Shown: in pieces, positions 1-8,028 of the stretch
Layout: each line of letters begins with the position of its first letter
Position numbering within the stretch: the first letter of the stretch is position 1
Assembly: GCA_001824635.1 (NCBI GenBank)
Contig: MHYB01000054.1
Span: forward strand, 32,919 to 45,047
DNA length: 12,129 nucleotides
Reading direction: 5' to 3'
From: Planctomycetes bacterium GWF2_50_10
GTDB lineage: Bacteria; Planctomycetota; Phycisphaerae; Sedimentisphaerales; GWF2-50-10
Position numbers and translations under genes: made by a program
The notes under the pieces: generated by a model
Databases searched by the model: none
What the model saw: only the letters and a program-made list of their open reading frames with translations
Told to the model about the DNA's origin: nothing

Positions 1-1
1 C

Positions 2-3000
2 CTTGCCTCCGGTCTTATGGAGGGCAAATTCCCGACAGTGCATCGGAGACTAAAGATACATAGAGGTCGTGCGGCTGGTGTTTTTTATCCGGCCCAGCCG
101 GTCGGCAAGATCGGACTAAGGGCTGATATTGCCATTGGCCCAATTATCAGGCAGGCAAGGGTAAAGCGAGGCACAGAAGAGTTTGCCATCACCGCTATAA
201 TGGCAGAACTGCTCGACACCGGGTTAAAAACAAGCGATATACATATTGCAAAGAATAGGGATAGATCCAGCGGCAAAACTATTCTGAGCTTTTACAGGAA
301 AGATCTGCAATATGCCGCCAAAATAATCGCCCATGAGATTGGACACTTAATCGACTGGCTGCCCGACCATGTTACAACCAGAGGCAATATCTTGGGCAAA
401 ATCGCCACACTTCGCGGGTACCTCAAACACATAATAGCGGCTCTGCCGGATCATCCCGAAGATACGCTTGAGGATAGCATTCGGAGGCGGCTGAAAAGGC
501 AGGCTAATACCTCGGCCAGAAAACAGAATCCCAAAGCTTCGAGCGAGGACTTAAAGAAAACCGCCAGCGAAATCTACAAGCAACTCTTAGAAAAGGAACT
601 TGCAAACCGCAATCTCATCAGCAAGCAGCAGATCACAGAAGAACTCAAAAACCTTACGCTATGGTGGAATCCGTTTAACCCCCAGCAGAATGACAATTAT
701 GCCAAATACAGATTCAAGCCCTCTGAACTCTATGCGGAGGCGATGAGTGTTCTTCTAACCAACCCCGCTGCGCTTCGGCTCAAAGCTCCGAGATTCTATG
801 ATGCTTTCTTTGCGTACCTCGACGAAAAGCCCGCCGTCAAAGAACTTTACGAAAAGATCAATGACGAACTTCGAACGGGAAGTTTCGAGGATAATAACGT
901 CGCCCGTGTCCTTGAATCTTTCAGAACCGCTGATAACCAACTCCGTAAAGAGTGGGCCGGTGAAAAATTCAGTACCTCCGAAGCAATGCTGGCATTCAAG
1001 GTGCTCTTAATGGATACTCATGCCGCCATCAAGGGCAAGGCGGCGTTGTCTCGGCGCAGGGGCAAGCTTGACCCTGCCCTCGACCCGGAATATGCCATCG
1101 AAGCGGCCACATACAGCGGCGCAGAGCGAGAGTTGTATCTTGACCGTCTGCGCAACGAAGTTGCAGTCTTGCTTGAAAAGAATAACGTCGATTGGGATTT
1201 GTTCGATCTGTATCTGATGCACAAGCGTAATATCCATGACCGCGCGGAAAAATTAAATCCCTGGGGCTACAACGCCAAAACTTCAGCCGAGGCGATTGAG
1301 AAGATGCGCCAGCGCCTTGGGCCTGTAAAAATGGCCGCTATCGAGCGGGCGCAAAAATCTTTCTGGAAACTCAGGCAGGAGCTTGTTATCAGCAAAGTCG
1401 AGGAAAGTAGTGTATTCAGTGATGATCTTCGCAATAAAATAGCCGATAACGAGCATTACGCCCATTTCAGCGTAATAGACTACCTCGATGCCCAGTACGG
1501 CAAAGGCAATGGCATTCACATCTACAAGGCCGTCGGTACGGTAAAACCGATCATGGGGCCAGCGACGGCAACGGTAATGCAGGATCTATCGCTTATGACT
1601 TCTATCAACTGGAATAGTGCCAAATTATCAGTGATGGATTTCCTGCTGTCTGATTTTGCCGACGAGATCGCAGAAGCCGACAAAGTTTGGGCTAATGGCA
1701 AATACCAATTTATCCCGCCCAAAGACAAGGACAAGGTATTGCTTGTCGGAATGTTCAAGGGGCAGTTTCAAGGATACTACGTCAATAAATGGGTTGGTGA
1801 GGCCTTTGATCGAGGCGATTACAAGGCTATAAAGGTAGCGGCTTCAATCGCTCGCGCTATCGGCGCGCCTTTTAGAGCATTATTTACGGGCATGCGCCCG
1901 GGCTTTTGGTTATTTAACATGCTGCGCGACTATATGCGGGCCGTCAAAAACCTGCCCAAAGCGAATCTTCGCAGGTTCGGCGGCCACTGGCTCCGCGCCT
2001 GGATACCGGCGGCGCAAAGCGTTTGGGGACATCCCACACCAATAGTTCAGGAAATGCTGCACGATCAAATGCTAATATCCATAGCCGACGTTGACAGGCT
2101 CGCCAGTGAAGATCGCCAGATAAATCGCCTCTTAAATATGTACACCGGAGCGCCGCTAAAATTCTATAACAAGTTCACAAGGCCGTTTGTGGGACTTTTC
2201 AGGAACTTTATGCGGATCAGCCAGACTATTGAACGTGTGCCTAAGATAGCGGGATATACTTATCTTCGGGAAAACTTCCCGCAAATGTCCGATGAGCAGG
2301 TTGCCCATATCGTCCGTAATCAGGTGGGTTCACCATCATTTATTACCAGAGGCAGCGCAACATGGTTTACCAACAACCTGTTTTTGTTCTCCAATGCCAT
2401 GATACAGGGCTGGCGTTCTGATATAGAAGTCATGACACAAAGCAAGGGTGAGGCTGTTTTCAAACTCGCCAAGTACACCATCCTCCCCAAAGCGATCATG
2501 TGGGCATTATCCAGCGGAGCGGTTGTTAAACTCATGGGGCTTATGGGCGGCGGCGACGATGATGATACCGTTAAATGGTTCAAGGCTATACAGCAGTTAT
2601 ATCTGAATATTCCCGAATACGACAAAACCAATTACACCTGCATACCTTACGGACGCACATCCGGCGGTAAAACAAAATATCTGCGTGTGCCAACCGATGA
2701 GGGACAGCGGTTCTTTGCAGGCGTGTTCTATAAAATGATGAATCTGCCCCAAAACGGCATTGATACGTTTCCGCAAACCCTCGACTATACCGCCGGGCAG
2801 CTTCCGGGCCTAAATCCCGCTTTCAAGATCGCTTCCGTCGTCTGGGACTATATCGCCGGTCGAAATCCCTATGATACTTTCCGCAACCAGTATGTCATGC
2901 CTGAAACGCTCTTTAACGCCCGCAATACAAAATCTCACATAGCGATGCTCAAGTGGGTTGCCAACGAAAGTGGAGCGTCGATTATTCAGCGTTTCAACCT

Positions 3001-3664
3001 GGACACTATGGATAAACCCGCTACCGCCACCGAAAAAATAATATCCATGCCGGTTTCCAGCGACATCATCGGGCGTTTTATCAAAGTATCCGATTATGGC
3101 CGCAGGGAAGCTCTCAAAAAGGTAAGCGGCGATACCGAGCGAAAACGCGCACGGGAATTGCTTGAATTAAGGGATATTGCCATCAAACTGGCCAAAGGTG
3201 AAAAACTCAGCGGCAAAGAGCAGTCCCTTGCAGATAAAAATCAGCAGTATCTGAAACATCGCACCAAACTTGCCCAGGCAAAAGTAGAGGGCGATACCTA
3301 CGCCAACGAGCTGCTTTATGCCCGTTCCACTGCCGAGCGATACGCCATGCAGAAACGCATTATGGAGATCGAAGGGCCTGGCTTTGACATCACCCCGTAC
3401 ATCGAGAGCGATATAGTAGATCATTCGCAGGTACTTGCCCGCAAGATACCCATCAAAACAGCCGAGCGGCACGCGCATGATGCACAGGTACAAGAGGCTT
3501 TGGAGTGGCTAAGAGAGCGGAACGTGCCTGATGATACCGTGTTGAAACTCTACCGCCAAAGCGTAAGTAAAATGAAAGATAAAAATGCCGCCGGCCATAA
3601 TATCCAGCGGGTTAGGGTACAGCTTAATAAACTCGGCATCACCTCTAAAAAACGGTCAGCATAA
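2..3664 (+). CDS. Large polyvalent protein with HEIGH metallopeptidase motif and LPD38-like region (5' partial)
   Basis: The frame is open from base 2 without a convincing ribosome site at the first ATG (base 17), so the gene very likely begins to the left; residues below count from that ATG (1215 aa visible). Residues 106-110 are HEIGH, a zinc-binding HExxH motif, and the helix from about 236 (SELYAEAMSVLL, then PRFYDAFFAYL) offers Glu241 as a plausible third ligand, as in gluzincin-like peptidases. Residues 618-638 (PFRALFTGMRPG, then FWLFNMLRD) resemble the conserved core of LPD38, a domain of large polyvalent proteins in phages and conjugative elements. A hydrophobic stretch with a Gly-rich, Asp-rich end lies at about 814-855. 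The C-terminal 200 residues are charged and helical. Known proteins of this kind are thought to enter the new host with the DNA; internal virion or ejection protein is my inference. It is the only phage-like gene visible. Confidence 0.75.
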   Translation, partial: LASGLMEGKFPTVHRRLKIHRGRAAGVFYPAQPVGKIGLRADIAIGPIIRQARVKRGTEEFAITAIMAELLDTGLKTSDIHIAKNRDRSSGKTILSFYRKDLQYAAKIIAHEIGHLIDWLPDHVTTRGNILGKIATLRGYLKHIIAALPDHPEDTLEDSIRRRLKRQANTSARKQNPKASSEDLKKTASEIYKQLLEKELANRNLISKQQITEELKNLTLWWNPFNPQQNDNYAKYRFKPSELYAEAMSVLLTNPAALRLKAPRFYDAFFAYLDEKPAVKELYEKINDELRTGSFEDNNVARVLESFRTADNQLRKEWAGEKFSTSEAMLAFKVLLMDTHAAIKGKAALSRRRGKLDPALDPEYAIEAATYSGAERELYLDRLRNEVAVLLEKNNVDWDLFDLYLMHKRNIHDRAEKLNPWGYNAKTSAEAIEKMRQRLGPVKMAAIERAQKSFWKLRQELVISKVEESSVFSDDLRNKIADNEHYAHFSVIDYLDAQYGKGNGIHIYKAVGTVKPIMGPATATVMQDLSLMTSINWNSAKLSVMDFLLSDFADEIAEADKVWANGKYQFIPPKDKDKVLLVGMFKGQFQGYYVNKWVGEAFDRGDYKAIKVAASIARAIGAPFRALFTGMRPGFWLFNMLRDYMRAVKNLPKANLRRFGGHWLRAWIPAAQSVWGHPTPIVQEMLHDQMLISIADVDRLASEDRQINRLLNMYTGAPLKFYNKFTRPFVGLFRNFMRISQTIERVPKIAGYTYLRENFPQMSDEQVAHIVRNQVGSPSFITRGSATWFTNNLFLFSNAMIQGWRSDIEVMTQSKGEAVFKLAKYTILPKAIMWALSSGAVVKLMGLMGGGDDDDTVKWFKAIQQLYLNIPEYDKTNYTCIPYGRTSGGKTKYLRVPTDEGQRFFAGVFYKMMNLPQNGIDTFPQTLDYTAGQLPGLNPAFKIASVVWDYIAGRNPYDTFRNQYVMPETLFNARNTKSHIAMLKWVANESGASIIQRFNLDTMDKPATATEKIISMPVSSDIIGRFIKVSDYGRREALKKVSGDTERKRARELLELRDIAIKLAKGEKLSGKEQSLADKNQQYLKHRTKLAQAKVEGDTYANELLYARSTAERYAMQKRIMEIEGPGFDITPYIESDIVDHSQVLARKIPIKTAERHAHDAQVQEALEWLRERNVPDDTVLKLYRQSVSKMKDKNAAGHNIQRVRVQLNKLGITSKKRSA

Positions 3665-4092
3665 TTCGAATTTATTCAAATTGATCCCAGTTTTGAAGTT
3701 TTTACACACTTAGGGATAATACAGGCTTTGTTTTTGGCTCAAACCCGCTGTTCTGGACATTCTAAAATAAGGCATAGAATTTAGTCTTGTTTTGGTCGGC
3801 AATTGGAGTATAATTTTCTGTTTAGCATTGAAGCTTACTTCAAAGATATGTGAACATACATATTTTGGGTGGGTATTAGATGCCGGAGTTTTGAAAATGA
3901 AGTTGCGCATTTGGAGTTGAAGAGAGATGATTTCGCCGCTGATAGTTTACGAAGAAATATAAAATGTGAAAATGTTTAAGACAGACCATGCAAGAATTTG
4001 GTCAACTCATACAAAGTCTGATGTTGAAATTCTTGGGAACATACTTCGCTTGTCTTGGTGAAAATCTCTGTCCAACATTTTTAGGATTATCT
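3665..4092. other. AT-rich gap between polyvalent gene and methyltransferase
   Basis: No convincing gene is seen here. An imperfect palindrome (9-base arms at 3663-3671 and 3674-3682, one mismatch) overlaps the stop of the upstream gene, but no T-run follows it, so it is not a good terminator. A perfect TATAAT lies at 3809-3814. Bases 3988-4092 are open in the methyltransferase frame, but I consider them more likely leader than coding. Composition shifts sharply from the balanced upstream gene to AT-rich. Confidence 0.5.
3787..3814 (+). promoter_or_regulatory. Candidate promoter for the methyltransferase-DGQHR operon
   Basis: TTGTTT at 3787-3792 and a perfect TATAAT at 3809-3814 are separated by 16 bases. 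The -35 matches only the first three consensus bases. Transcription would start near 3821, leaving a leader of about 270 bases to the preferred GTG start at 4093. AT-rich sequence makes chance matches common. Confidence 0.35.
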
Positions 4093-5430
4093 GTGAGATA
4101 TTTGAAAACAAACATTAATAAATACTATGTTCACGATGCACGAACTGTCAGTCAGCTTCTACCCGACCGTGAACTTATTAATGTAACTATCACTTCGCCT
4201 CCGTATTGGAATATCAAAGATTACGGCTGTGACAAGCAAATAGGTTTTGGCCAAAGCTACCAAAGTTACCTCGACGACATTCAAGCAGTATTTTCACAAA
4301 TATATAAACGAACTAAAAAAAATGGTTCATTATGGTTGGTGAGCGATACTTTTAAATATGAGGGAGAACTGCGGCTTTTGCCCTTTGATATTTCAGAACG
4401 ATTAAAATCTTGCGGCTGGATTCTTCAAGATATAATAATTTGGCAGAAAGATAGAACTCTTCCTTGGTCGCATCAAGGAAAACTCAGAAATATTTTTGAA
4501 TACATTGCCTTTTATTCCAAGTCATCGAAATTTAAGTATCATGCATCTGCGATTAAGGACATCGCAGACATTAAAAACTATTGGATAAATTATCCTGAAA
4601 GATATAGTCCTGAGGGAAAAGCCCCTTCAAGAAGTTGGCACTTTGCAATACCAAAACAAGGTAGTTGGGGAAAAAATAATTATGTTCGCCATGCTTGTCC
4701 TTTACCTCCTGGTTTAATAGAGCGAATTCTCAAACTAACTTCAGATAAAGGCGATTTGGTATTTGACCCATTTGCCGGGTCTGGCAGTGTATTAGCAACG
4801 GCAAAAGCTTTAAACAGAAATTATATCGGGATCGATTTAAATAAAAATTATAAGGACATGTTTTTAAAAAGCGTACTACCATCAATAAAGGCACAATTTA
4901 ATTCTCGCGTTAATATTGCGGACGAGAACGCTCTTACAATGAAAAAATTTCGTGACCTAATAGTTCAACTCAGATGCTTGAAATTTCCGAAAGAACTGTC
5001 ACGTCTTTATTCGAAAACTGGCATACCTGCTTGCCTTGGTGTCCTTGTGATCAAAATTGCTCGGCAAAATGAACTTAAAATTCAATTCATATTTAAAAAC
5101 AAAAAGGCTACTCCCCCGAATTTTTGCAAAGACTTGATGGCTATCGCAATTAAATCGCCGTTATCGAAATATGGCATTTCAGCAACTATTGAAACCACTG
5201 AAGTAAATAAGATTGATCGCTCGATAGGGCATATGAAATCTAAGACATTTTTTTTGTATAAAGGATCGATATTTTACAGATGGCATATGACTATAAGCAA
5301 AGCTGACTTAAAAGGAAAATTGCAGGATTTAAGTAACGACGAGCTTCGTTCAGATCGATTTCCTCCTATCATTAGCAATATTAAATTAAAAATAGATACC
5401 CGTAATCCTAGCAAATCTTTGGAGATTTAA
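4093..5430 (+). CDS. Beta-class DNA amino-methyltransferase (N4-cytosine or N6-adenine)
   Basis: Transfers a methyl group from S-adenosylmethionine to an exocyclic amine of a base in DNA. Counting from an upstream ATG at 3988 (480 aa), catalytic motif IV TSPPYW is at 69-74, a motif-X-like HACPLPPGLIERI at 235-247, and the AdoMet loop DPFAGSG at 260-266, followed by IGIDLN. Catalytic motif before the AdoMet motif is the beta-class (N6_N4_Mtase) order; SPPYW slightly favours N4-cytosine. The family core begins at about residue 44, and a GTG at 4093 has TTAGGA six bases upstream, whereas the ATG at 3988 has no ribosome site; I therefore choose 4093 (445 aa). The ~185 residues after the AdoMet domain are not a part of the family I recognise and may hold target recognition or a partner-binding domain. 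It is strongly AT-rich compared with flanking genes. The next gene starts one base after its stop, suggesting translational coupling. Confidence 0.85.
   Translation: MRYLKTNINKYYVHDARTVSQLLPDRELINVTITSPPYWNIKDYGCDKQIGFGQSYQSYLDDIQAVFSQIYKRTKKNGSLWLVSDTFKYEGELRLLPFDISERLKSCGWILQDIIIWQKDRTLPWSHQGKLRNIFEYIAFYSKSSKFKYHASAIKDIADIKNYWINYPERYSPEGKAPSRSWHFAIPKQGSWGKNNYVRHACPLPPGLIERILKLTSDKGDLVFDPFAGSGSVLATAKALNRNYIGIDLNKNYKDMFLKSVLPSIKAQFNSRVNIADENALTMKKFRDLIVQLRCLKFPKELSRLYSKTGIPACLGVLVIKIARQNELKIQFIFKNKKATPPNFCKDLMAIAIKSPLSKYGISATIETTEVNKIDRSIGHMKSKTFFLYKGSIFYRWHMTISKADLKGKLQDLSNDELRSDRFPPIISNIKLKIDTRNPSKSLEI
5421..5425 (+). promoter_or_regulatory. Ribosome binding site of the DGQHR gene, inside the methyltransferase 3' end
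   Basis: GGAGA lies six bases before the ATG at 5432 and inside the last codons of the methyltransferase. It supports this start and co-translation of the two genes. Confidence 0.7.
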
Positions 5431-5431
5431 T

Positions 5432-7150
5432 ATGAGGATTATTAAAGGCAAAAAAAGGCAGACCAAGAAAAAGTGGTCTGTTGAGGAATTAAAGCAACGC
5501 CGTCTTGAAAGAAAATTTCTAACCGACATTCGGACAACTTTTGTTAATTGTGGGTTTGAACATATACCCACAAGAAATCAACAAGTTACTATTGCTGGTA
5601 TCACAAGTGAATTTGATTCTGTTTTTGCTTATGAAAATATAATCGTGTTTGTTGAAGATACTACATCAAACAGTGCTGGAATACCTGACCATTTACGCAA
5701 AAAATGCGAATTTTACACTCATTTAGAATCACATCGCCCCGAATTATTTGAATTTCTCTTCAAAACCTTTTCCAAATTTAAGAGCTATATGCACTCGCAT
5801 AGTTATGCACCAGAAGAACTGAGATTTATATACGCCTACTGCTCCCGGCAAGATGTAGAAAAACAATACAAACAAAGATATGGCGACATTTGCCATTTTT
5901 TCGACTATGCATATTTGCAATATTTTTTAACTCTTTCGAAAACAATTCATCGCTCCGCTAGATTTGAACTTTTCAAATTCCTGAAACTGGAATTGAAAGA
6001 TATAGGTTGCAAAAGAAGTGCAGACAATCTTTCAACATATCATGGTCTTTTACTGCCATTCCCCACAAGCGGTTTTCCTACCGGGCACAGAATAGTTTCT
6101 TTTTTGGCCGACCCAAATATGTTGCTTGAACAAGCATATGTTTTAAGAACCGATGGCTGGAGAGGTGATACATATCTTTATCAACGATTGTTGATAAAAA
6201 GCAAGATTAAAGATATGCGGTCATATTTAGCAAATGAGAAAAGAGTTTATATAAACAACATTATTGCAACGCTTCCACCAGAGACAGTCCTTAAAGATGA
6301 AACTGGACAATCTATCAAAACTTCAGAAATTGATATAAAGCCCGTTTCAATTCAAATGCCCAAAAAGTTCAATACTATTGGAATCATTGATGGTCAGCAT
6401 CGAGTGTATTCCTACCATGAAGGTGACGACAATTTAGATAAAAAGATTAAAACATACAGAGAGAAACAGCATTTACTAGTAACGGGTATTATTTATCCTC
6501 CCGACTATCCTGCTCTCAAAAAACAAAAGTTTGAAGCCCAATTATTTTTGGAAATCAACGACAAACAAAAACCAGTTAAAGGCGATCTGAAACAAGCGAT
6601 CGAAAGAATAATTAACCCGTATTCGGCCATCGCTGTCTCCAAAGCAGTGATCGCAGGTCTTGCTTCAACAGGCCCACTGCATGGTTTGCTCGAAGTGCAT
6701 TTCTTTGATGTTGGTAAGATTAAAACCACATCCATTGTTAGTTATGGGCTAAAACATATTGTGGCATTAGATGGCGAGCATTCATTATTCAAAACTTGGC
6801 GGCGTCCCAACAAAGCCAACATTAAATCAGATCGTGTCGCGTTGGATGAATACGTTTCATATTGCGTTACTGAGATAAATATGTTTATAAGCGGTTTCAA
6901 GACAGCACTGACAAATGATATCTGGAGTACCGATCAAAAAGTGAGTCGCGCTCTAACGATTACCACTATAAATGGGCTAATTTATTGTATCCGCAAATTG
7001 ATTGAAACAAAACAACTTGGAAATTTTGAGTATTATAAGGCGGCTTTTAAAAATCTAAAAATTGATTTTAAGCCAACAAAGTTTACGTACAAATCAAGCC
7101 ATTGGAAAGATCTAGGAGATAAAATTTTCTCTGAGTGTTTTGGTTCGTAG
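5432..7150 (+). CDS. DGQHR-domain (DndB-related) protein with nuclease-fold-like N-terminus
   Basis: 572 aa. The signature IIDGQHRVYSY is at about 318-328 (DGQHR 320-324), and FLEINDKQKPV at about 372-382 matches the second conserved block of DGQHR/DndB-like proteins. DndB itself is linked to control of phosphorothioate DNA modification, but no dnd/dpt genes are seen here, so that role should not be carried over. The motif also recalls the DGxHR signature of ParB-like folds. The N-terminus is Lys/Arg-rich (1-30). Residues 35-80 then read like a PD-(D/E)xK nuclease core: SEFDSV (Glu60, Asp62), a hydrophobic strand, and VFVEDTT (Glu75), but the catalytic Lys is replaced by Thr77. Residues 90-200 are mostly helical; the C-terminal 170 residues are unassigned. 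It is coupled to the methyltransferase and followed by a terminator. DGQHR membership is firm; the nuclease fold is inferred; a role in recognising or restricting unmodified DNA is speculation. Confidence 0.83.
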   Translation: MRIIKGKKRQTKKKWSVEELKQRRLERKFLTDIRTTFVNCGFEHIPTRNQQVTIAGITSEFDSVFAYENIIVFVEDTTSNSAGIPDHLRKKCEFYTHLESHRPELFEFLFKTFSKFKSYMHSHSYAPEELRFIYAYCSRQDVEKQYKQRYGDICHFFDYAYLQYFLTLSKTIHRSARFELFKFLKLELKDIGCKRSADNLSTYHGLLLPFPTSGFPTGHRIVSFLADPNMLLEQAYVLRTDGWRGDTYLYQRLLIKSKIKDMRSYLANEKRVYINNIIATLPPETVLKDETGQSIKTSEIDIKPVSIQMPKKFNTIGIIDGQHRVYSYHEGDDNLDKKIKTYREKQHLLVTGIIYPPDYPALKKQKFEAQLFLEINDKQKPVKGDLKQAIERIINPYSAIAVSKAVIAGLASTGPLHGLLEVHFFDVGKIKTTSIVSYGLKHIVALDGEHSLFKTWRRPNKANIKSDRVALDEYVSYCVTEINMFISGFKTALTNDIWSTDQKVSRALTITTINGLIYCIRKLIETKQLGNFEYYKAAFKNLKIDFKPTKFTYKSSHWKDLGDKIFSECFGS

Positions 7151-7160
7151 TGTTGCTAAT

Positions 7161-7191
7161 GGTCGGTCAGCACGAAAACCGGCCGATTTTT
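7161..7191 (+). terminator. Rho-independent terminator of the methyltransferase-DGQHR operon
   Basis: TCGGTC at 7163-7168 pairs with GGCCGA at 7181-7186 (one G-U pair) and is followed directly by TTTTT at 7187-7191. An overlapping alternative pairs GGTCGGT at 7161-7167 with ACCGGCC at 7178-7184. The hairpin starts 10-12 bases after the stop codon. Confidence 0.65.
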
Positions 7192-7369
7192 CATGAATTT
7201 CGCTATGGAAATCCGTAAGATATTACTATATATGCTTATTTTCAACGCTGCAAAAAATAATATTTCGACTTTGTGAACGGCAAAACAAAAAGAGCCCAAC
7301 GTGAAAGCGGACTATGAAAACACTAATCGCAATAAACGACTTGCAAACCATTAAATTGCTGTGTCTACG

Positions 7370-7690
7370 CTAAACGGGATAGTCCTTTATGCCACGTTGA
7401 ATGATTTCTTCGTAGGTATTCAAAATTATCTCAACGCAATCCTGTGCCTCACCTAAGCGCATTTTCTCTATCGTGGCCACCATGCGACCCTCGCAGCCAA
7501 CCGACTCATTTTGACTAACGTCTTTTAGCAATTTATCAACCCTCTCTTGCAAGTCAGAAGGCAAACGTTTCGGCCCAGTCTGCATTACAAAAATCTCTAC
7601 ACAAGCCCCTACTAACCTGCCTTTGAGAGACTCGTCACTTTTTGCCAAGATATCTATTGCCTTACGGAAAGCTTCATTTGGTCCAGCCAT
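7370..7690 (-). CDS. Small unrecognised protein
   Basis: 106 aa, reading from an ATG at 7688-7690. On the minus strand an AAGGGGGA ribosome site precedes the start by about six bases, which is the best evidence that this is a real gene. The protein is soluble, charged and mostly helical by eye, with two cysteines separated by the middle of the chain (about 30 and 65) and a third near 80; there is no signal peptide, membrane segment or obvious DNA-binding motif. I recognise no family. It converges on the DGQHR gene and is the last gene before the attachment site, a place where elements often keep cargo or small regulators. Function unknown. Confidence 0.6.
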   Translation of the reverse strand: MAGPNEAFRKAIDILAKSDESLKGRLVGACVEIFVMQTGPKRLPSDLQERVDKLLKDVSQNESVGCEGRMVATIEKMRLGEAQDCVEIILNTYEEIIQRGIKDYPV

Positions 7691-8028
7691 AATGAATCCC
7701 CCTTATTATTATAAGATCACGCTAACGCAATCGCACATTCGAAGTCAATCATATTATACATACCGTGCTGCGGCGATTGGTGCTGGAATAATTGGCGAGC
7801 GAGGCTCAGTTAAACGTAAAGTCAAGATCACTGGTGAAACGTAACTGCACTTGCAAAGAGATTTCATTTAAGTTCTTGTACATCCGGTAACAATCCGGGT
7901 AACAATCACTGTTTTTTTGTAGTATTTGCTGGCATTCACTGGCACATAAAGGTAACATAAACACTTATGTCAATAAGAGATATGTTTGTAAGCTGTTTTT
8001 TGCAAATAAGTTAAAAATTCGTCGCAGA
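7691..8028. other. Non-coding end of the element with possible recombinase arm sites
   Basis: No gene with a ribosome site is found. The stretch is AT-rich and holds several short direct repeats close to the attachment site: GGTAACAATC twice (7886-7895, 7898-7907), GGTAACA once more (7951-7957), and CTGGCA twice ten bases apart (7929-7934, 7939-7944). Short repeats beside an attachment core are typical of integrase or excisionase binding sites. Confidence 0.5.
7886..7957 (+). repeat. GGTAACA direct repeats next to the attachment site
   Basis: GGTAACAATC occurs at 7886-7895 and again at 7898-7907 (12-base period, about one helix turn), and GGTAACA recurs at 7951-7957. All three are on the same strand, 70-145 bases from the tRNA fragment. 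Confidence 0.55.

Noticed and set aside
3663..3682. Imperfect palindrome at the stop of the polyvalent gene as terminator
   Set aside because: AT-only arms, two-base centre and no T-run after it.
3710..3910. 66-residue open frame on the minus strand after the polyvalent gene
   Set aside because: No ribosome site, unconvincing protein, and it overlaps the candidate promoter; AT-rich chance frame.
3972..4061. Short plus-strand frame (29 codons from an ATG at 3972) overlapping the long methyltransferase frame
   Set aside because: Very short and without a clear ribosome site; it only adds doubt that 3988-4092 is coding for the methyltransferase.
7314..7373. 19-codon plus-strand frame beginning with an ATG at 7314
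   Set aside because: Too short to judge, no good ribosome site, overlaps the end of the minus-strand gene.
7623..7844. 73-residue plus-strand frame running out of the small minus-strand gene into the non-coding end
   Set aside because: Antisense to a better supported gene at its start, and no ribosome site at the internal ATG 7692.
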